In this document: in pieces, positions 61,153 through 64,000 of the stretch
Layout: every line of letters begins with the position of its first letter
How positions within the stretch are numbered: position 1 is the stretch's first letter
Assembly: GCA_905215775.1 (NCBI GenBank)
Contig: CAJMRM010000005.1
Coordinates: forward strand, 1-64,000
Source of the DNA: an uncultured bacterium
GTDB taxonomy: Bacteria > Bacillota > Clostridia > Lachnospirales > Lachnospiraceae
Direction: 5' to 3'
DNA length: 64,000 nt
The notes under the pieces: model-generated
Told to the model about the DNA's origin: nothing
The model's input: only the letters and a program-made list of their open reading frames with translations
Database searches by the model: none
Translations under genes and position numbers: made by a program

Positions 61153-61173
61153 GCGGCAGAATCGCTTCTATTC

Positions 61174-61202
61174 TTGACACGGCCCTTTTTTTCGATTATT
61201 AT
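61174..61202 (+). promoter_or_regulatory. promoter of the M20-BMP operon
   Basis: TTGACA (61174-61179), 17-base spacer, TATTAT (61197-61202), a strong housekeeping promoter. Confidence 0.75.
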
Positions 61203-61248
61203 AACGCTGTTACCCTTTTAACGACCGACCAGACGAGGAGGGAAAAAC

Positions 61249-62568
61249 ATGAAAAAAATACAGGAAAAGCTTACAGAGATCCTTCCGCGGATCATAGAAC
61301 TGAGCGAAGATATCTACTGTCACCCGGAGCTGGGCTTTAAAGAATTCCGCAGCCGGGAGAAGGTTATAGAAGCCTTAAGACAGGCGGGGATCCCCTATAA
61401 AGACGTGGCCTATACAGGCCTTACGGCCACTCTGGACTCCGGAAAGCCGGGTCCCGGCATCGGCCTCATCGCGGAATTTGACGCGGTCCCCACCCTGGGC
61501 CATCCTTACGCCAATAAGGACGATTACGCGGCCCATACCTGCGGCCACTACGCCCAGACCGGCGTGATGCTGAGCCTGTTTCTGGCTATTAAGGAATCCG
61601 GAATGCTGGAGGACCTTTGCGGAACGGTCACTCTGCTCTTTACGCCGGGAGAAGAGTTCTGCGACATGGATTACAGAAGATCCCTGATCGCCGGCGGAAA
61701 GCTGAAATATCCGTCCGGAAAGCAGGAAATGATCTATGAGGGCGTTTTTGACAAGATTGATATTATGCTGTCCTGCCATGCCATGGGGCTGGATATGGAA
61801 AAATACCACGCGGAGATCGGAGCCAGCTTAAACGGCTTTATTCAGAAGCGGGCCATTTTTAAGGGAAAGGCGGCCCACGCGGGAGCCAACCCCGAGGGCG
61901 GCGTCAATGCCTTAAACGCCGCGAGCCTGGCCATGACGGCCATCAATTTCCAGAGAGAGACCTTCCGGGCTGAGGACGCCATCCGCGTCCACTTTGTGAT
62001 GCAGGAGGGCGGACAGACCGTCAATACGATCCCGTCCAGGACCCAGATGGAGATGTATGTGCGGGCAAGGACTGTGGATGCCATTTTCGAGACAGAGGAA
62101 AAGGTAAACCGTTCCTTAAAGGCAGGGGCTATGGCCATCGGCTGCGATCTGGAGATCCAGGATACGCCGGGCTATTTCCCGCTTCACCAGGACGAAAATC
62201 TGACGGAGATTTTAAAGAAGCACATCCGCAATTACATGGATGATTCCATGATCGCCCAGGGCACCCACGGCTTCGCTTCCGGCGACATGGGCGATATTTC
62301 CATGATGTGGCCCACGGTGGAGATCGGGACCGCAGGCTTTTCCGGGACCATCCACGGCAAGGACTTTAAGACCGCAGATCCGGTCCAGGCCTTTGAGATC
62401 CCGGCCCGGTATTTTGCCGATGCCATTGAGGAGCTGCTTTCCGATGGAGGCGCAGCCGCCTGGAAGATCAAGGAGGCATTCCGCCCTGTAATGAGTAAAA
62501 CAGACTATCTGGAAAAACTGGATAGTTTGAATAAATCAACTAATTTTATTTACAGCAAAGGAGAATGA
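61249..62568 (+). CDS. M20-family amidohydrolase in an ABC-importer operon
   Basis: A 439-residue M20 hydrolase: IAEFDAVPTLGHP, zinc site AAHTCGHYAQTG, LFTPGEEF, dimer domain FKGKAAHAGANPEGG, and late IHGKDFKTADP. It is a paralogue of the gene at 19983 (shared PGYFPL, LTEIL and GKD(F/Y) strands). The BMP binding-protein gene starts six bases after its stop, so hydrolase and importer are one unit; the likely logic is uptake of an amide- or nucleoside-like compound followed by cleavage. AGGAGGG lies six bases before ATG. Confidence 0.88.
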   Translation: MKKIQEKLTEILPRIIELSEDIYCHPELGFKEFRSREKVIEALRQAGIPYKDVAYTGLTATLDSGKPGPGIGLIAEFDAVPTLGHPYANKDDYAAHTCGHYAQTGVMLSLFLAIKESGMLEDLCGTVTLLFTPGEEFCDMDYRRSLIAGGKLKYPSGKQEMIYEGVFDKIDIMLSCHAMGLDMEKYHAEIGASLNGFIQKRAIFKGKAAHAGANPEGGVNALNAASLAMTAINFQRETFRAEDAIRVHFVMQEGGQTVNTIPSRTQMEMYVRARTVDAIFETEEKVNRSLKAGAMAIGCDLEIQDTPGYFPLHQDENLTEILKKHIRNYMDDSMIAQGTHGFASGDMGDISMMWPTVEIGTAGFSGTIHGKDFKTADPVQAFEIPARYFADAIEELLSDGGAAAWKIKEAFRPVMSKTDYLEKLDSLNKSTNFIYSKGE

Positions 62569-62574
62569 CGTATT

Positions 62575-63774
62575 ATGAAAAAGAAATTTTTATGCGGCGC
62601 TGCCGTGATGGCTATGACCGCCAGCATGCTGTTCGGATGCGCAGGAAACGGCTCTGAGGAGACCACTGCAGCCGGAAAGGAGACCTCCGCTGAGGCTGGT
62701 GCTGAAAAGGAGACCGAGACAAAGGCAGAGGAAGAAAAGAAAGAGACAGAGGCCGCTTCTGGTGAGAAGATCAAGGTGACCCTTCTTGTGACGGGTTCCT
62801 TCGGCGACAAGGCATTCAACGATTCCGCCCAGGCCGGAATGAAGAAGATCGAGAGCGAAATGGGAGATCAGGTCGAGGTCGAGATGATCGAGATGGGAAC
62901 CGATAAGACAAAATTCGAGGGCTCCATGCTGGACGCCGCCGAGTCTGACGCGGACATCATCATCACCGGTCTCTGGGACATGAAGGAGATCACCGAGCAA
63001 GTGGCCCAGGAATTCCCGGAGAAGAAGTTCATCATCTTTGACACAGACGTGGATTATACCATCGGAGACCTGAGCAACGTATATTCCATGAGCTACAAGC
63101 AGAACGAGGGTGCATTCTTAGCCGGCGTTCTGGCAGCCAGCGTGACCTCCTCCGATATGGAGTACGCCAATGAGGACGCCGTGATCGGCTTCGTAGGCGC
63201 AAAGGATACGGCAGCCGTTATCAACGACTCTGCTGTGGGCTACATCGAGGGCGCTCAGTTTGTAAATCCGGACATTAAGGTCCTGGTTTCCTACGTTGGT
63301 TCCTATGTGGACTCTGCTACTGCAAAGGAGCTGGCTCTGACTCAGTATTCCTCCGGTGCTGACTGCGTATTCGTTGCTGCAGGCCCGGCTTCCGTAGGCG
63401 TTATCGAGGCAGGCGCTGAGAGCCAGAAGTACGTGATCGGCGTAGACTCTGACCAGGCTCTGGCATATGAAGGAAAGGACGAGGCCAACTACATCATCTC
63501 CTCCGCCATCAAGGGCGTAGGCGACAGCCTTTTCAGCTCCATCGAGAGAGCCCAGGCCGGCGAGCTTCCTTACGGCGAGCATGAGACCCTTGGACTTGCA
63601 GAAGGCGCTGTGGGCCTTGCTGACAACGAGATCTACAATGCGGTAGTACCGGAGGACGTAAGGACTGCTGTGAACGATGCAAAGGATAAGCTCCTGGCCG
63701 GCGAGGTGACAGTGGACACCGCATACGGCATGGATGAGGAGACATTAAAGGGAATCATTAACGGCGCCCAGTAA
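62575..63774 (+). CDS. BMP-family ABC transporter substrate-binding lipoprotein
   Basis: A 399-residue surface lipoprotein. The signal peptide ends in SMLFGC (Cys21), followed by a Glu/Thr/Ala-rich linker to about residue 62. The Bmp/PnrA-like domain then has LLVTGSFGDKAFNDSAQAG, IIITGLWDM, QNEGAFLAGVLAA, VGAKDTAAVI and GVDSDQAL. Known BMP/PnrA proteins bind purine nucleosides. With an M20 hydrolase in the operon the ligand here may differ. AAGGAGAATG precedes the start. Importer ATPase and permease genes should follow; the first begins at 63936. Confidence 0.92.
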   Translation: MKKKFLCGAAVMAMTASMLFGCAGNGSEETTAAGKETSAEAGAEKETETKAEEEKKETEAASGEKIKVTLLVTGSFGDKAFNDSAQAGMKKIESEMGDQVEVEMIEMGTDKTKFEGSMLDAAESDADIIITGLWDMKEITEQVAQEFPEKKFIIFDTDVDYTIGDLSNVYSMSYKQNEGAFLAGVLAASVTSSDMEYANEDAVIGFVGAKDTAAVINDSAVGYIEGAQFVNPDIKVLVSYVGSYVDSATAKELALTQYSSGADCVFVAAGPASVGVIEAGAESQKYVIGVDSDQALAYEGKDEANYIISSAIKGVGDSLFSSIERAQAGELPYGEHETLGLAEGAVGLADNEIYNAVVPEDVRTAVNDAKDKLLAGEVTVDTAYGMDEETLKGIINGAQ

Positions 63775-63801
63775 TCTTTCGGGAAAACGGACGCTTTGGA
63801 A

Positions 63802-63869
63802 GGCGTTGCTGCAAAAGAGCGGTTTCTGGACTTTGGAGAGTCCCGCCGCGTTCCTTTTGCGGCAGCGCC
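63802..63869 (+). terminator. intercistronic hairpin after the binding-protein gene
   Basis: GGCGTTGCTGCAAAAG (63802-63817) pairs with CTTTTGCGGCAGCGCC (63854-63869), 14 of 16 positions, loop 36 bases. Only TTTCG follows, so it is more likely a partial terminator or mRNA-stabilising stem. Confidence 0.65.
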
Positions 63870-63935
63870 TTTCGCACAGAACAGAAAGAAGGTAACGATC
63901 CGGAAAGGCTCGGAACCGTTACGGAGGAAAATCAT

Positions 63936-64000
63936 ATGGAGCAGGGGAATATCCTGGAAGCCCGGAATATCACAAAGGTGTATCCGGGGGGAGTTGTGGC
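63936..64000 (+). CDS. ABC transporter ATP-binding protein (partial, runs off the window)
   Basis: Only the first 21 codons are present: MEQGNILEARNITKVYPGG, the usual opening of an importer ATPase before the Walker A motif. ACGGAGGAAA precedes the ATG. Position after the BMP binding protein indicates the ATPase of the same importer. The 3' end lies outside the window. Confidence 0.82.
   Translation, partial: MEQGNILEARNITKVYPGGVV

Overview
The window looks like a piece of chromosome from a spore-forming, anaerobic member of the Clostridia, most likely a relatively GC-rich Lachnospiraceae species. The reasons are a YyaC-type spore protease, a T-box leader on metG, a meso-diaminopimelate dehydrogenase, a class B sortase, a clostridial 2[4Fe-4S] ferredoxin, strong AGGAGG ribosome binding sites and the gdpP-rplI-dnaB gene order. 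The genus cannot be fixed from what I see. I found no tRNA or rRNA genes, CRISPR array, prophage or intact insertion sequence.

Layout. 1-13.2 kb: nucleoside and sugar metabolism (mtnN, pgi, tkt, ROK glucokinase) mixed with envelope and sporulation genes (coiled-coil membrane protein, M15 peptidase with wall-binding repeats, yyaC, a LysM membrane protein, a DUF5711-like protein). 13.2-17.2 kb: an AT-rich control region, a secreted protein with an Asp/Trp and His/Asn low-complexity stretch plus three tandem repeats, a CBS-DRTGG family II pyrophosphatase and a flavin reductase. 17.3-19.9 kb: a likely metal or metalloid operon in which an ArsR repressor is fused in frame to a COG0523 GTPase, followed by a redox-active disulfide protein and an ArsP-like permease. 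20.0-25.1 kb (minus strand): M20 amidohydrolase, nitroreductase and two lipoproteins. 25.3-32.0 kb: a T-box(Met) leader and an operon metG-traX-tatD-rsmA-ATC hydrolase-MATE. 32.0-39.3 kb: ddh, a second MATE pump, then an LRR/VWA/MoxR ATPase/radical SAM run. 39.4-40.3 kb: the decayed remains of a DUF1016 nuclease gene.

40.4-50.8 kb holds single genes and small operons: MBL-fold hydrolases, sortase B, an OGG-type glycosylase, a LUD protein, a thioesterase, a VOC protein, pyrC, a HAD nucleotidase, a YbiT-like ABC-F protein and a third MATE pump. 51.0-55.8 kb is the gdpP-rplI-dnaB-merR cluster. 55.9-64 kb has ferredoxin, an amidohydrolase, two more M20 hydrolases, rarA, bioY under two BirA-like operators, and the start of a BMP-type (nucleoside-like) ABC importer behind an M20 hydrolase.

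The least expected features are the ArsR-GTPase fusion with an internal Shine-Dalgarno sequence, the triple-repeat secreted protein with its direct-repeat promoter region, a leader element found twice in front of unrelated hydrolase genes (about 44.2 and 57.5 kb), a second duplicated leader at 21.4 and 22.0 kb, and a nested palindrome between dnaB and the MerR gene. All functional calls rest on reading the sequence and remembered family motifs; no database search was run.
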